DNA of 33,462 nucleotides, from IMG/VR virus record IMGVR_UViG_3300031857_000752, positions 1 through 33,462 of that record; one strand, written 5' to 3'. The notes beneath the pieces were generated by a model. The model was not told where the DNA came from and did no database searches. It saw only the letters and a program-made list of their open reading frames with translations. The stretch comes from a virus. Numbering within the stretch: position 1 is the stretch's first letter; every line of letters starts with the position of its first letter. The position numbers were made by a program, and so were the translations under genes. Of the stretch, positions 12,501 to 20,217 are shown piece after piece.

Positions 12501-14876
12501 TCAGGACGCGCCGGGAGAGGGCCGCTCGACAGAGACGCGATACGACTTGATCTTGTGCCCGCCCGCCGGCGGCTGATCCTCTCGCCGGTCCAGATCCCCG
12601 CCATCGACCAGGCCGTCCAGCATGTCGCGAAGCTCCTTTGCCTTGAGCCGGTTCTTGAGCGACTGGGATATTTCCCGGAACGTCATCCAGCCACGCCCCT
12701 GCAGTGCACGAATGACACGCTGCGCCTCGCCCTGGTGCTGCGTCTCGGCCATGTAATCGGCGGCCATCTCGACCGTCTGTTCCGCGGACCATCGTGCAAG
12801 GGCGATGCCCCAGTCCATATCCTCCAGCGTGACCTTTGCCGCGGCACCGTCGCGACCGATCGCCCGGATCGTGGCCATGCGCTGCGCCATCTCCGCCGAG
12901 CGGGTGAAAAACACCGCGTCCTGCTCGCGCCGCTCACACTCCTGCCCGAACGCCATGTAGGACTGATGGGCATACTTGTCGTCCCAAGGCACGATGATCG
13001 AGGGGCCGTCCGACGCCGCATTGTGTGACGTCGCGCGGCTGAGCGGAGGCAGGGACGCAACGATCGCGACCAGCCCGTCCGTGATCGCATCCGGCACGGC
13101 GGTCTTGTCCAGCAGCGGCTCGCGCTCCTCGACACGGGCATGGGTCGAGAAAATCAGGAAGCGATTGAGAAAGCCGTTGAAAACGTCCGCGCCGTCAAGG
13201 TTGGCGAAGAACTCCTCGTGCGTGGACACCCCGTAGATCGAGAGCGCCGGCGAGAAGATCGGCTCGCCTACCCTGCCCGCCCATTCCGGCGTGGCCATCG
13301 TGTCAAAGCTCGAACCCCAGGCCGAGCGCAGGGTGCGGGTGATCGCCTTCTCGTGCGGCGATGCCTTGCGCCCATTGATGCGGCCGAGATAGCCGCCGAA
13401 CTCGTCAATGCAGGTGAGCGTGAGCGGCTGGCGATTGAGGCGCGAGACCAGTGCGGACATGGACATGAACTCGCCGGGCCCGACATGGGCGCCGAGGGTT
13501 GCCGCACGCAGCACGCGGTCGATCGCCTTGAGCGGGTGATCCTTTGCCGCGCCAGACGGTGCCAGAAACAGCCCATACAGGTGCGTTCCGGTGCGTGTAG
13601 GGCCTGAAAACGTGCGCCCTGCAGCCGTTCCGACGATCTCCAGCGCCGCCATGAGCGCGCCGGCACGCTGAGGCTTGCGCGCCGTATCGCAGATCCAGTC
13701 CGTGATCGAGCCGACAAGGCCTGGTGCGCGGGTGAGCGCGTCGGGAAGCTCGCCGCCGAACACCTGCAGGCTATCAGAAACCGGCGCGGTGACAGGCTGC
13801 GGTCGATCGGGTGCGAAGATTACCGGCTCTTTTCTCCGCAACGGCTCAGGCAGGTCGTCGTCAACCACCGTCGGCATATCCAGCGCGATCACCACGCTGT
13901 CATCCTTCAGGCCCAGTCGCTCACGCAGCCAGTCCGTCGCCGCCGCTTGCTCGCAGTCCCGCGCGGCCATCACCAGGTCGATTGCCGAATAGGTCTCGTT
14001 CGTCCCAAAATCCTTGATGCCGTCGCGCTGGATCGAGAGGTTGCGCTTGCGGTCCGGGATCGGCTGCCCGGTGCTGGACGCCCGCCATGTCGCGACCGCC
14101 TCAAACCCACCGCGTGCAGGCCTGCATCCGTACAGGTCGAGGGCGGGCACCCACTTGTCGAGATTCGCCAACGCCGCACTTTTTGTCTCAGACCAGATGT
14201 CGTCGGGGTCAAGCTCACCGCAACGGGGCGGGCGTGGCGCACGATCCTTGCCGACGGACACACGCTCCCGCGACCACCCACACACCTCCAGCGCCTCCTC
14301 CAGCGCCGTCATGTCGTCATCTGTCAGCACAGGCAGCTCGTCCGCGCGCACGGGCCCGGCCAGCCAGACGTAGGGCTTGCCGGTTTCCGGGTGGATCGAC
14401 GGCGGCACGACGGTCTGGCGGGTATCGAACCCGGTCAGGCGATCGAGCAGGCGTCCGTCGGGCCCGTCATACGAGGCGGTCTTCAGCGTCTTGGGGGCGA
14501 GGTAAAACCTGCTCTCGCCCTTTGCGCCACGCTTGACCATCGGGCTTGCCGGTGCCGAACGCAGCAGGGTGTCCAGCACGTCGGCATCCTGGGCGTCAAA
14601 ATCCAGCACGACGACGTGCAGATCCTTGCGCGCGACCGTGCCCATGAGCAGGCCGATGTTCGCGCCCGGCGCCTTGGCCCACAGCCCCAACTCGAACGCC
14701 GACGGCGTCGTATCACGGAACCGTTGCCACTTGGACATGCCCTGCCAGCCGCCCGAGCGATACTCGCCAGGGCATTTCCCGCGACCGGCGTGTGATGACC
14801 AGTCGGCTGGTATCAATGGCAGGACCGAGAAACCGAGCGCCTGCAGGTCGGAGGCAGATGCGGAGAAGGGGCTCAT
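12501..14876 (-). CDS. PrimPol-type primase/polymerase with P-loop ATPase domain (replication protein)
   Basis: This 791-residue protein is the likely replication initiator/primase-helicase. Residues about 1-200 form a bifunctional primase/polymerase domain: GLLMGTVARKDLHVVVLDFD with the D-x-D metal motif (91-94), and VVPPSIHPETGKPYVWLAG (156-174). A middle region (IKDFGTNETYSAIDLVMAAR, then DWLRERLGL) resembles the segment linking primase and helicase in such proteins. The ATPase part has LFLAPSGAAKDHP (about 437-448), a divergent P-loop, and LTCIDEFGG (about 487-495), a Walker B-like segment, as in DUF3987-type proteins. It is the last gene of the early operon. The P-loop has Ala where Gly is usual. 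Confidence 0.85.
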   Translation of the reverse strand: MSPFSASASDLQALGFSVLPLIPADWSSHAGRGKCPGEYRSGGWQGMSKWQRFRDTTPSAFELGLWAKAPGANIGLLMGTVARKDLHVVVLDFDAQDADVLDTLLRSAPASPMVKRGAKGESRFYLAPKTLKTASYDGPDGRLLDRLTGFDTRQTVVPPSIHPETGKPYVWLAGPVRADELPVLTDDDMTALEEALEVCGWSRERVSVGKDRAPRPPRCGELDPDDIWSETKSAALANLDKWVPALDLYGCRPARGGFEAVATWRASSTGQPIPDRKRNLSIQRDGIKDFGTNETYSAIDLVMAARDCEQAAATDWLRERLGLKDDSVVIALDMPTVVDDDLPEPLRRKEPVIFAPDRPQPVTAPVSDSLQVFGGELPDALTRAPGLVGSITDWICDTARKPQRAGALMAALEIVGTAAGRTFSGPTRTGTHLYGLFLAPSGAAKDHPLKAIDRVLRAATLGAHVGPGEFMSMSALVSRLNRQPLTLTCIDEFGGYLGRINGRKASPHEKAITRTLRSAWGSSFDTMATPEWAGRVGEPIFSPALSIYGVSTHEEFFANLDGADVFNGFLNRFLIFSTHARVEEREPLLDKTAVPDAITDGLVAIVASLPPLSRATSHNAASDGPSIIVPWDDKYAHQSYMAFGQECERREQDAVFFTRSAEMAQRMATIRAIGRDGAAAKVTLEDMDWGIALARWSAEQTVEMAADYMAETQHQGEAQRVIRALQGRGWMTFREISQSLKNRLKAKELRDMLDGLVDGGDLDRREDQPPAGGHKIKSYRVSVERPSPGAS

Positions 14877-15368
14877 GCTGCGACGCTCTGGGGCAATGCG
14901 ATGATGCCGAGGCCAGCACGCGCGGCACGCGACAGGGCCGCGCAGGCGCGGTCACCCTTGGCGAACAGGGCGGTGCCGTTCGACGGCGAAACGCCCTCGC
15001 TGCCATCGGGGCGGAGGAACCGGATCTTGGGAGTGAACATAACCATGTCAGCGCGAGTCCAAGCGGAGCGGAACCACGGCGCCGATGTTCGATCCGGCGT
15101 GAGGGCGATCCCCCCCCCCATCGTGAGCGAAGAACTTGTCCAGCCACGGGGCGATGCCGTTCCGCCCCCCGAACGGCGGGTTCATCCAGACGAAGCCGGC
15201 CCAGTCGACGGCCAAGCTGTCGGCGGTGATGCTTTCATCGGCCGGGACGTGTGTCGTCAGGCCGTCAGGCGAGGCAACGTCAAGATCGAAGCGGACGCCG
15301 AGCGCGTCGAACACATACGCGGGCGTGAACCATTCGTCGGACGCGCCCGGAGTTTCCCAGCTACTCAC
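14873..15368 (-). CDS. Phage DNA N-6-adenine methyltransferase, reading frame broken at a G10 tract
   Basis: From GTG 15368 (overlapping the previous stop as GTGA) the first frame encodes SDEWFTPAYVFDALG, FDLDVASPDG and the methyltransferase motif NPPFGGRNG (about 63-71). The frame then shifts at a run of ten G (15110-15119 on this strand). The second frame continues the same family with GIALTPDRTSAPWF, VMFTPKIRFL and SPSNGTALFA, stopping at 14873 with an ATGA overlap onto the primase gene. Removing one G joins the halves into a normal protein of about 173 residues of the phage Dam family. Expression as it stands would need slippage or an assembly correction. The target site is not deducible. 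Confidence 0.85.
15110..15119 (-). repeat. Homopolymer G10 in the methyltransferase gene
   Basis: Ten consecutive G (C on the plus strand) lie after the codons for Lys-Phe-Phe-Ala-His-Asp. Nine G would keep the methyltransferase frame (Asp-Gly-Gly-Gly-Ile-Ala); ten G lead to a short, wrong C-terminus. Confidence 0.9.
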
Positions 15369-15568
15369 CCCAGACCCCCCACCGGAATCGTCCACGCCGA
15401 CACGATGCGGTCGCCCGCGGCCTTGTTCGCCTCATTGACGATGATCAGGCAGAAGGTGACGTACTCGTCCGCGGACAGGGTGCGCAGGTCGAACTTGCCC
15501 AGTGCGTCCAGGTGCGCGCCGCCGATCTCGGACGCGCGCTTGATGTCGTCGAGTGTGAGAAACTGCAT
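15365..15568 (-). CDS. Small phage protein of 67 residues, unknown function
   Basis: It reads MQFLTLDDIKRASEIGGAHL, then DALGKFDLRTLSADEYVTFC and an end in TIPVGGLG. The L-D-x-I-K-x-A-S-E-x-G-G-A-H-L-D-A-L-G-K-x-D-L pattern is one I have met in small phage proteins, possibly the DUF6511 type, but I cannot give a function. The ATG overlaps the preceding stop, and its own stop overlaps the methyltransferase GTG start. This ties it to the methyltransferase/GcrA cluster. Confidence 0.68.
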   Translation of the reverse strand: MQFLTLDDIKRASEIGGAHLDALGKFDLRTLSADEYVTFCLIIVNEANKAAGDRIVSAWTIPVGGLG

Positions 15569-15738
15569 CACTGAACCCCCACAATCTGACCATCAGCCAG
15601 CAGCACGCGCTTGCCGTCCGGCAGCGCCTCCCAGTATTTCACCTGCACGACGTCGCCCCGATCAGGCTTCACGTTCAGGACGATCTCGCCGGTTCGCGTG
15701 ACGTAGCCGCCGGTGATTGTTGCGTTGAAGCGGGTCAT
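15568..15738 (-). CDS. Small beta-rich protein of 56 residues, unknown function
   Basis: The frame opens at ATG 15738, overlapping the GcrA stop, and reads MTRFNATITGGYVTRTGEIV, then LNVKPDRGDVVQVKYWEALP, ending in GQIVGVQ. Strong strand alternation suggests a small beta-barrel. It is too short for most gene finders but fits exactly between two stop-start overlaps. No family is recognised. Confidence 0.65.
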   Translation of the reverse strand: MTRFNATITGGYVTRTGEIVLNVKPDRGDVVQVKYWEALPDGKRVLLADGQIVGVQ

Positions 15739-16187
15739 GCGACGAACCTCCGCAGGGACCGCTCGTATTCCTTCGCCTTGACCGTCGGGCGATAGACGAT
15801 CGCGCGGTGGCCGGCGCAGTAGCTCGTGCCCCCGTCACACGGGTTGCAGCAGGCGTTGCCGTCGTCGAGAATCCACGAGCACTCGCGCATGGTCCGCGAC
15901 AGGAACGGGCGCGCGGCCATGATGTCGATGACCACCGGCACCGCGACCACCGCCTCGACACGCGGCGGCTTGGGCGGCTTGACCACCTTGAACTTCTTGA
16001 CGCGCTGAGGCTTGGGCGCAGCCCTGGTTCTGATGCCGAGCGAGGCCGCGCCCTCGCGCTTAACGCCCATGCGCCACAGCCGCCCGCACACAGCGTTCCG
16101 GCTCATGCCAAAATACTGGGCGATTTGCTGCGCCGACTTGCCCTCGCGCCACAGGTCGCGCACGACACCCTCGTTCCAGTCGATCAT
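15735..16187 (-). CDS. GcrA-family transcriptional regulator
   Basis: The 150-residue protein from ATG 16187 begins MIDWNEGVVRDLWREGKSAQ, then QIAQYFGMSRNAVCGRLWRM. This is the helix-turn-helix of GcrA, whose consensus is W-(T/N)-(D/E)-x-x-V-x-x-L-x-x-L-W-x-E-G-x-S-A-x-Q-I-A with S-R-N-A-V. A basic Pro/Lys-rich linker follows (KPQRVKKFKVVKPPKPPRVE), and the C-terminal segment CSWILDDGNACCNPCDGG with YCAGHRAIVY matches the GcrA C-terminal module that contacts sigma70. In alphaproteobacteria GcrA activates promoters carrying methylated GANTC. Its presence with an adenine methyltransferase and a GANTC-rich control region suggests cell-cycle-linked regulation of the phage. Confidence 0.88.
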   Translation of the reverse strand: MIDWNEGVVRDLWREGKSAQQIAQYFGMSRNAVCGRLWRMGVKREGAASLGIRTRAAPKPQRVKKFKVVKPPKPPRVEAVVAVPVVIDIMAARPFLSRTMRECSWILDDGNACCNPCDGGTSYCAGHRAIVYRPTVKAKEYERSLRRFVA

Positions 16188-16558
16188 GCCGCGACCCTCT
16201 CGCTGACCCATTCGCGCAGGTCGTCGGACAGTTGGTAGGTGCCGGTCCCGTAGGAGTTGGCGATGCGGCCAGGCGCGTTGAACGATGCCAGTTTGCGGCG
16301 CAGTTGCGAGATGCCGACCTTGACGATCGGGAAGTCAGGACCGTCGCCGCCCGGATATTCGTACACGTTCGCGTACACGATCGACTGCGACACGGGCCGC
16401 GACGTGTTCATGAACAGGGCGAGGATGCCCGCCTGCTTGGGTGTCAGGCCGAACTCCATGCGGAGGCGGGACTGGTAGTCGATACTGCCGGTCAGGCCAG
16501 ACAGTTGCTCGCGCAGGTACTCGACCTCAGCGCGGAGGGATTCGATGGTCGCGGTCAT
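16184..16558 (-). CDS. OmpR/CtrA-like winged-helix protein without receiver domain
   Basis: The 124-residue protein from ATG 16558 has an N-terminal coiled coil (MTATIESLRAEVEYLREQLS). A winged-helix domain follows: GLTPKQAGILALFMNTSRPV (start of the wing fold), then FPIVKVGISQLRRKLASF (recognition helix, compare the V-x-I-x-x-L-R-x-K-L pattern of CtrA/PhoB) and IANSYGTGTYQLS (beta wing, compare V-x-G-x-G-Y-x-L). It has no phosphoryl-receiver domain, so it would act unmodified, perhaps as a dimer through the coiled coil. Homology to CtrA specifically is an inference; a generic OmpR-type domain is the safer call. Confidence 0.78.
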   Translation of the reverse strand: MTATIESLRAEVEYLREQLSGLTGSIDYQSRLRMEFGLTPKQAGILALFMNTSRPVSQSIVYANVYEYPGGDGPDFPIVKVGISQLRRKLASFNAPGRIANSYGTGTYQLSDDLREWVSERVAA

Positions 16559-18243
16559 GCCGCTTGCTCCTGTGTGTGAGTGAAGCGGCGTGAAACGATG
16601 TTCCACCACTTTCCGTTTTTTTGAATTCCAATGAAGGCGGGCTGCGAAAGCTCGCTCCAACGCACCAGCGCGTCCTCGATCGTGTCCGGCACCGGCATCA
16701 GCCCGCCGTGCGCGACCCACCACTTCTCAGCGCGGTAGCGGCCCGGACCCTTGTGACCGAGCAGCACCCACTCCGGGTAGGACATGAGCCCGGCGGAATA
16801 GGTCACGCGCAGACTGTCCGGCGATCCGGCCTTGACGTGCCGACGCCCCATCCAGGTGACGACCGCGATCTCCTCCGGCGGCTGGTTGCGCAGATCCCGT
16901 GAGAGGATCGCAACGTCGTCCGCCTCAGCGTCATGCCGGGCCTTGTCGAGCGTCCATTCGTGGCCACAGAAGGCGCACGTCTGGGCGTTCAGCGCGGCGA
17001 GGGACTTGCAGGTCGGGCATTCCTTGGCGCGGACGTCGTCAGGACGGACCTGAACGATGCCGGTGCGCCGCTTGGGATCAGGCGGCGCGATCGTGTCGAC
17101 CGGACCATGCCGGCGGAAGTTCCCCGCGTAGTCGAGGCAAAGGCAGTCCGGCTTGGCGCTGGACGCAATAGCGTTGCGCCGATCCGCCGCCGTATGTGCG
17201 GGATCATTCTCGTTGAACCCGGCCGGCCAGACTGGACGAGTGCCGCGGCCAACGATCTGGACGAGCAGGCCCGGAGAGAGCGTCGGACGGAGCATCGCAA
17301 TCAGGTCGACGCGCGGGGCATCGAACCCTTTGGTCAGCAGGTCCGCATTGCATAGCGCGTCGAGGCGGCCCGCCTTAAAGTCCTCGATCAGTTGGTCGCG
17401 GTTCGGACTGTCTCCAGACACGGCCGCGGCGTTGACGCCTTCGGACTTGAGCACGTCCGCGACGTGGTTCGCATGCTTGACCCCGCAGGCGAAGATCAGC
17501 CACGAGCGCCGATCGTGCGCGCGGGCCTTCATATCCGCTACCGCGGCGCGCACGACGTCGTCCTGTTCCTCGGCGGCATGGTTCAAGGCGCCGGCGACGA
17601 ACTCCGTCCCGCGGCGCGAGACGGACGAGACGTCCAGTTGGGCCGACCCGTTCCGCGAAACCAGCGGGGCAAGCCAGCCATCGTCGATGCCCTTGCCGAG
17701 CCCGAACGAGTAAACCGTCTCGTCGAACAGATGGCCGGGCCCGTCCAGGCGCCCACCCTTCATGCGGAACGGCGTCGCCGTCAGCCCTCCGACCCGCAGG
17801 TCCGGCGTGGTCTCGGCGAGGCCGGCGAGCAGGGTCTGGTACATGCCCTCCCCTTCCGGCGGGATCATGTGCGCTTCATCGACCAGGATCAGGTCGCGCC
17901 GGCCAAGCTCCTTCGCGCGCTTGAACACGCTCTGGATGCTGGCAAACGTCAGCGGGTTGTGTGCGTCGCGCCGGCCAAGCCCGGCGGCGTAGACGCCGGC
18001 TGGCGCTTGCGGCCACGCCCGGAGCAGCGCCTTGTAGTTCTGGGCGACAAGCTCCTTGCTATCGACCAGCATGAGGACGCGCATGTCGGGGTACGCGCTG
18101 AGCAGTTCCTTGCAGATGGTGGCGACGACGACGGACTTGCCGAGTCCTGTGGCGAGGTCGATCAAACCGTTGCCGCCACCGTTGCCCCAGTAGGACATGA
18201 GGGCGTCGATCGACTCGCGCTGATACGGGCGAAGGACGGTCAT
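16555..18243 (-). CDS. DEAH-box superfamily 2 helicase with C-terminal zinc ribbon
   Basis: The 562-residue protein from ATG 18243 starts MTVLRPYQRESIDALMSYWG. It has Walker A ATGLGKS (31-37), DEAH (122-125, in LILVDEAHM), motif III GLTATPFR, and the second RecA lobe with FKAGRLDALCNADLLTKGFD and the motif VI sequence QIVGRGTRP. After the helicase core a CPTCKSLAALNAQTCAFCGH zinc ribbon is seen, then a C-terminal region of about 100 residues. It probably unwinds DNA during phage replication or recombination, as in many phages that pair such a helicase with a RecB-like nuclease, here two genes upstream. Its stop overlaps the winged-helix gene. Confidence 0.9.
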   Translation of the reverse strand: MTVLRPYQRESIDALMSYWGNGGGNGLIDLATGLGKSVVVATICKELLSAYPDMRVLMLVDSKELVAQNYKALLRAWPQAPAGVYAAGLGRRDAHNPLTFASIQSVFKRAKELGRRDLILVDEAHMIPPEGEGMYQTLLAGLAETTPDLRVGGLTATPFRMKGGRLDGPGHLFDETVYSFGLGKGIDDGWLAPLVSRNGSAQLDVSSVSRRGTEFVAGALNHAAEEQDDVVRAAVADMKARAHDRRSWLIFACGVKHANHVADVLKSEGVNAAAVSGDSPNRDQLIEDFKAGRLDALCNADLLTKGFDAPRVDLIAMLRPTLSPGLLVQIVGRGTRPVWPAGFNENDPAHTAADRRNAIASSAKPDCLCLDYAGNFRRHGPVDTIAPPDPKRRTGIVQVRPDDVRAKECPTCKSLAALNAQTCAFCGHEWTLDKARHDAEADDVAILSRDLRNQPPEEIAVVTWMGRRHVKAGSPDSLRVTYSAGLMSYPEWVLLGHKGPGRYRAEKWWVAHGGLMPVPDTIEDALVRWSELSQPAFIGIQKNGKWWNIVSRRFTHTQEQAA

Positions 18244-18806
18244 GCTCCCGCCCTCCGCACGATGTCGCGGCACAGGGCGATGAAGTCCGCGTCGAGCAGG
18301 TCGCGCTTGGCTCGGTTCGCGTCCTTCACGACCCAGCGGAGGTTGCCGATCTTGTGGGCACCGCCGCGCACCTTCGGGATGATGTGGTCGATCTCAGCCG
18401 TGCGATCGAGGCGGCGCCCGGTGAGCGCGCACAGGCCGCGCTGCGCCTTCCAGAGAGCAGCCAGGTCGCGCGCTGTCGCCTTGCCCGGTCCACGCAGGTT
18501 GATCGAGCGCCCGTAAAAGAACCGGCGCTGCATGAGGGCGTTGCGGACAGGCCCGCGCGCTGCCTTGGTGCGCTGATACCAGTCGTTCCGGCGTTGCTTG
18601 ACGCCTTCGCGGTCGGCGTCGCGCTGAGCCTGGAGCCGAGCGCGAATGTCTGGTGCCCGGCTGGTGTAATGGGCTTCCCGGCACGCGACGCACGAGCCGC
18701 TGACATAGCGTTCGGCGACGTGGCCGTGCCTGCAAGGTATGCCCGTGAAGTAGCGATCGGCACCCTGCAGGTAGGCTTCGGCCCTCGTCGACGGAAGCAC
18801 GTTCAC
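18240..18806 (-). CDS. HNH endonuclease
   Basis: The 188-residue protein starts at GTG 18806, which overlaps the preceding stop (GTGA), and reads VNVLPSTRAEAYLQGADRYF. The N-terminal PCRHGHVAERYVSGSCVACR holds a possible zinc site. The C-terminal region EIDHIIPKVRGGAHKIGNLR contains the D-H-x-x-P...G-G-x-x-x-x-x-N-L pattern of the HNH active site. It may be a processing or homing endonuclease, or take part in replication or packaging. Placement inside a tightly overlapping operon favours a resident phage function over a mobile homing gene. The longer frame starting near 19106 is not the real start. Confidence 0.85.
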   Translation of the reverse strand: MNVLPSTRAEAYLQGADRYFTGIPCRHGHVAERYVSGSCVACREAHYTSRAPDIRARLQAQRDADREGVKQRRNDWYQRTKAARGPVRNALMQRRFFYGRSINLRGPGKATARDLAALWKAQRGLCALTGRRLDRTAEIDHIIPKVRGGAHKIGNLRWVVKDANRAKRDLLDADFIALCRDIVRRAGA

Positions 18807-19735
18807 CGCGCACCCCCATCCACCCACACATCGCCGCTCGCGAGCCGGTACGTCACCCGCTCGTTCTCGTGGTCGACATCGGTCTGCTCGCCGGGCACTG
18901 CGTCCGGGTTGAACAGGTGCTGCGGACAGCCGGCCTTCTGCTCGTCGAGGCAGAGGTCGCGGTTGTGGCGGCCGCATGAAACGCGAGCGTCGCCGTCCAA
19001 ATGGAACGTGACGTGCAAGCACGAGCGGCACGAGCGCGCCGGCATCAGCCCGTCGTTCGGCGCGCAGCCGTAGCCCGCCTTCAGGAAATAGACGGGGCAC
19101 GAACACGCCGGGCGCCGGTCGCTCGTCACGATGCGCTCGGCCTTCGTCATCAGCCCGACCGCGAACAGGGCGTCGTACTCGACCCGCTCGCAGTACAGTT
19201 CGTCCGTGTTTTTATTCACTCCCAAATACAAAGCCCGCGTCAGGCCCTGACAGTGCAGGTAGGTCTGGACCTGGGCGAAGTGCTCAGGCTTGCCCTCGCG
19301 CACACAGCCCGCCTTCAGCAGCGCCTTGAACGCGCGGTCGTTCATGCTCTTGGCCTCGAAGACGTGCATGGTCTTCGGTGCCTCGGGCACGCCCATAACC
19401 TTGCCGTCGGTGCGGCCGGATGCATGGCCGCCCGCGAACACGATGCGCCATTGCTCGCCCGTCTCAGGGTCGAGGTCGTCGACGATCATGCCGGCGTCGC
19501 GGAGCCGCTGAACGAGGCGGGTCTCCCAGTGCTCGCCGGTCTCAAAGATCGAGAGCTTCTGGGCGTCAAAAATCTCAGCCGGGAAAAGCCAGCGGAACTT
19601 GTCCCACTGTTGCCGCTCGCAGCCACCTAGTCCCGACGCGGCAAGGCGCGGGTGCTGGTCGCGGCGCTGCTTTGATTCCAGGGCGGCGAAGATCGCGCGG
19701 GCGGTTGCGGGGAAGGTTTGCGGAATCTCAGCCAC
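18803..19735 (-). CDS. PD-(D/E)xK exonuclease, Cas4/RecB-like, with cysteine cluster
   Basis: The 310-residue protein starts at GTG 19735. The nuclease motifs run in order: GRTDGKV (107-113, catalytic Asp), HVFEAKSMN (124-132, E-x-K), and QVQTYLH (about 154-160), the Q-x-x-x-Y motif of Cas4/RecB nucleases. A Cys in GLGGCERQQW (39) and a cluster near the C-terminus (CSCPVYFLKAGYGC, CRSCLH, CGRHNRDLC, QKAGC) suggest an iron-sulfur or zinc centre. It is likely to resect DNA ends in concert with the Sak4-like recombinase and DUF669 protein upstream. It overlaps the small Cys-rich gene. Confidence 0.85.
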   Translation of the reverse strand: MAEIPQTFPATARAIFAALESKQRRDQHPRLAASGLGGCERQQWDKFRWLFPAEIFDAQKLSIFETGEHWETRLVQRLRDAGMIVDDLDPETGEQWRIVFAGGHASGRTDGKVMGVPEAPKTMHVFEAKSMNDRAFKALLKAGCVREGKPEHFAQVQTYLHCQGLTRALYLGVNKNTDELYCERVEYDALFAVGLMTKAERIVTSDRRPACSCPVYFLKAGYGCAPNDGLMPARSCRSCLHVTFHLDGDARVSCGRHNRDLCLDEQKAGCPQHLFNPDAVPGEQTDVDHENERVTYRLASGDVWVDGGAR

Positions 19736-19904
19736 AGGTCACCTGCGGGCATGAGGGGCAGCCGCACTTGCACCGGGGATTGGCGCGCTCCTCGCGCTCC
19801 TCGCGGTCCCAGCCGTACACCTGCATGGGTGTGACGCTGGTTCCATATTCACTGACGAAGTCGTCCGCCTCGTCTGCGGTCATCTGGTGATTGAGGCAGC
19901 CCAT
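19728..19904 (-). CDS. Small Cys-rich protein of 58 residues
   Basis: The frame from ATG 19904 (overlapping the previous stop) reads MGCLNHQMTADEADDFVSEY, then GTSVTPMQVYGWDREEREER, and ends in a cysteine cluster RCKCGCPSCPQVTCG. Its end overlaps the start of the nuclease gene by 8 bp. Six of seven Cys residues fall within the final 15 or so residues and could bind a metal. The function is unknown, and the position suggests a partner of the Cas4-like nuclease. Confidence 0.65.
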   Translation of the reverse strand: MGCLNHQMTADEADDFVSEYGTSVTPMQVYGWDREEREERANPRCKCGCPSCPQVTCG

Positions 19905-20122
19905 CAGACCGCCTCGCCATGAAACGCGCGGTCCAGCAGGCGTTGTGCTTGCGTGATCTCAAGGCGCCCGGCGACGGCATAGCCGCCCTGAAACTCGGTG
20001 CGGGCCTGCCGAATGATGTCGGCGACCTGGGTGAGCAGGTCGATCTGCGCTTGGTGGGGGTTCAGGCGAGCCGCGAGATCGGCGGCATACTCGGTGTCGA
20101 CAGAACGCAGTTGTTCGGTCAT
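19904..20122 (-). CDS. Small helical protein of 72 residues, unknown function
   Basis: It is read from ATG 20122 (MTEQLRSVDTEYAADLAARL, then HQAQIDLLTQVADIIRQART), with a ribosome-binding site AGGAG about 12 nt upstream. The longer frame from 20239 would cross a stem-loop and is unlikely. It is mostly helical and ends QRLLDRAFHGEAV. It is coupled to the next gene by a TGATG overlap. No family is recognised. Confidence 0.65.
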   Translation of the reverse strand: MTEQLRSVDTEYAADLAARLNPHQAQIDLLTQVADIIRQARTEFQGGYAVAGRLEITQAQRLLDRAFHGEAV

Positions 20123-20169
20123 CGTCAGGGGCTCCTGCGATGCTGTTGTGAGACAGCGGGTTGGAAAGG

Positions 20170-20208
20170 CGCCCGGCGGTTCGGGTTGGTAGCTAGAGCC
20201 GCCGGGCG
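20170..20208 (-). terminator. Strong stem-loop between early genes (attenuator-like)
   Basis: CGCCCGGCGG and its perfect 10-bp complement flank a 19-nt loop, 10 to 50 nt after the stop of the DUF669 gene; on the minus strand CCTTTCC follows. It lies inside the early operon, so it may trim expression of the distal genes instead of ending the transcript. There is no classic U-tract. Confidence 0.6.
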
Positions 20209-20217
20209 TTCGGGGTG

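Noticed and set aside
18807-19106. N-terminal extension of the HNH gene to 19106
   Set aside because: The extension is the shadow of the upstream nuclease gene; the GTGA overlap at 18803-18806 gives the credible start.
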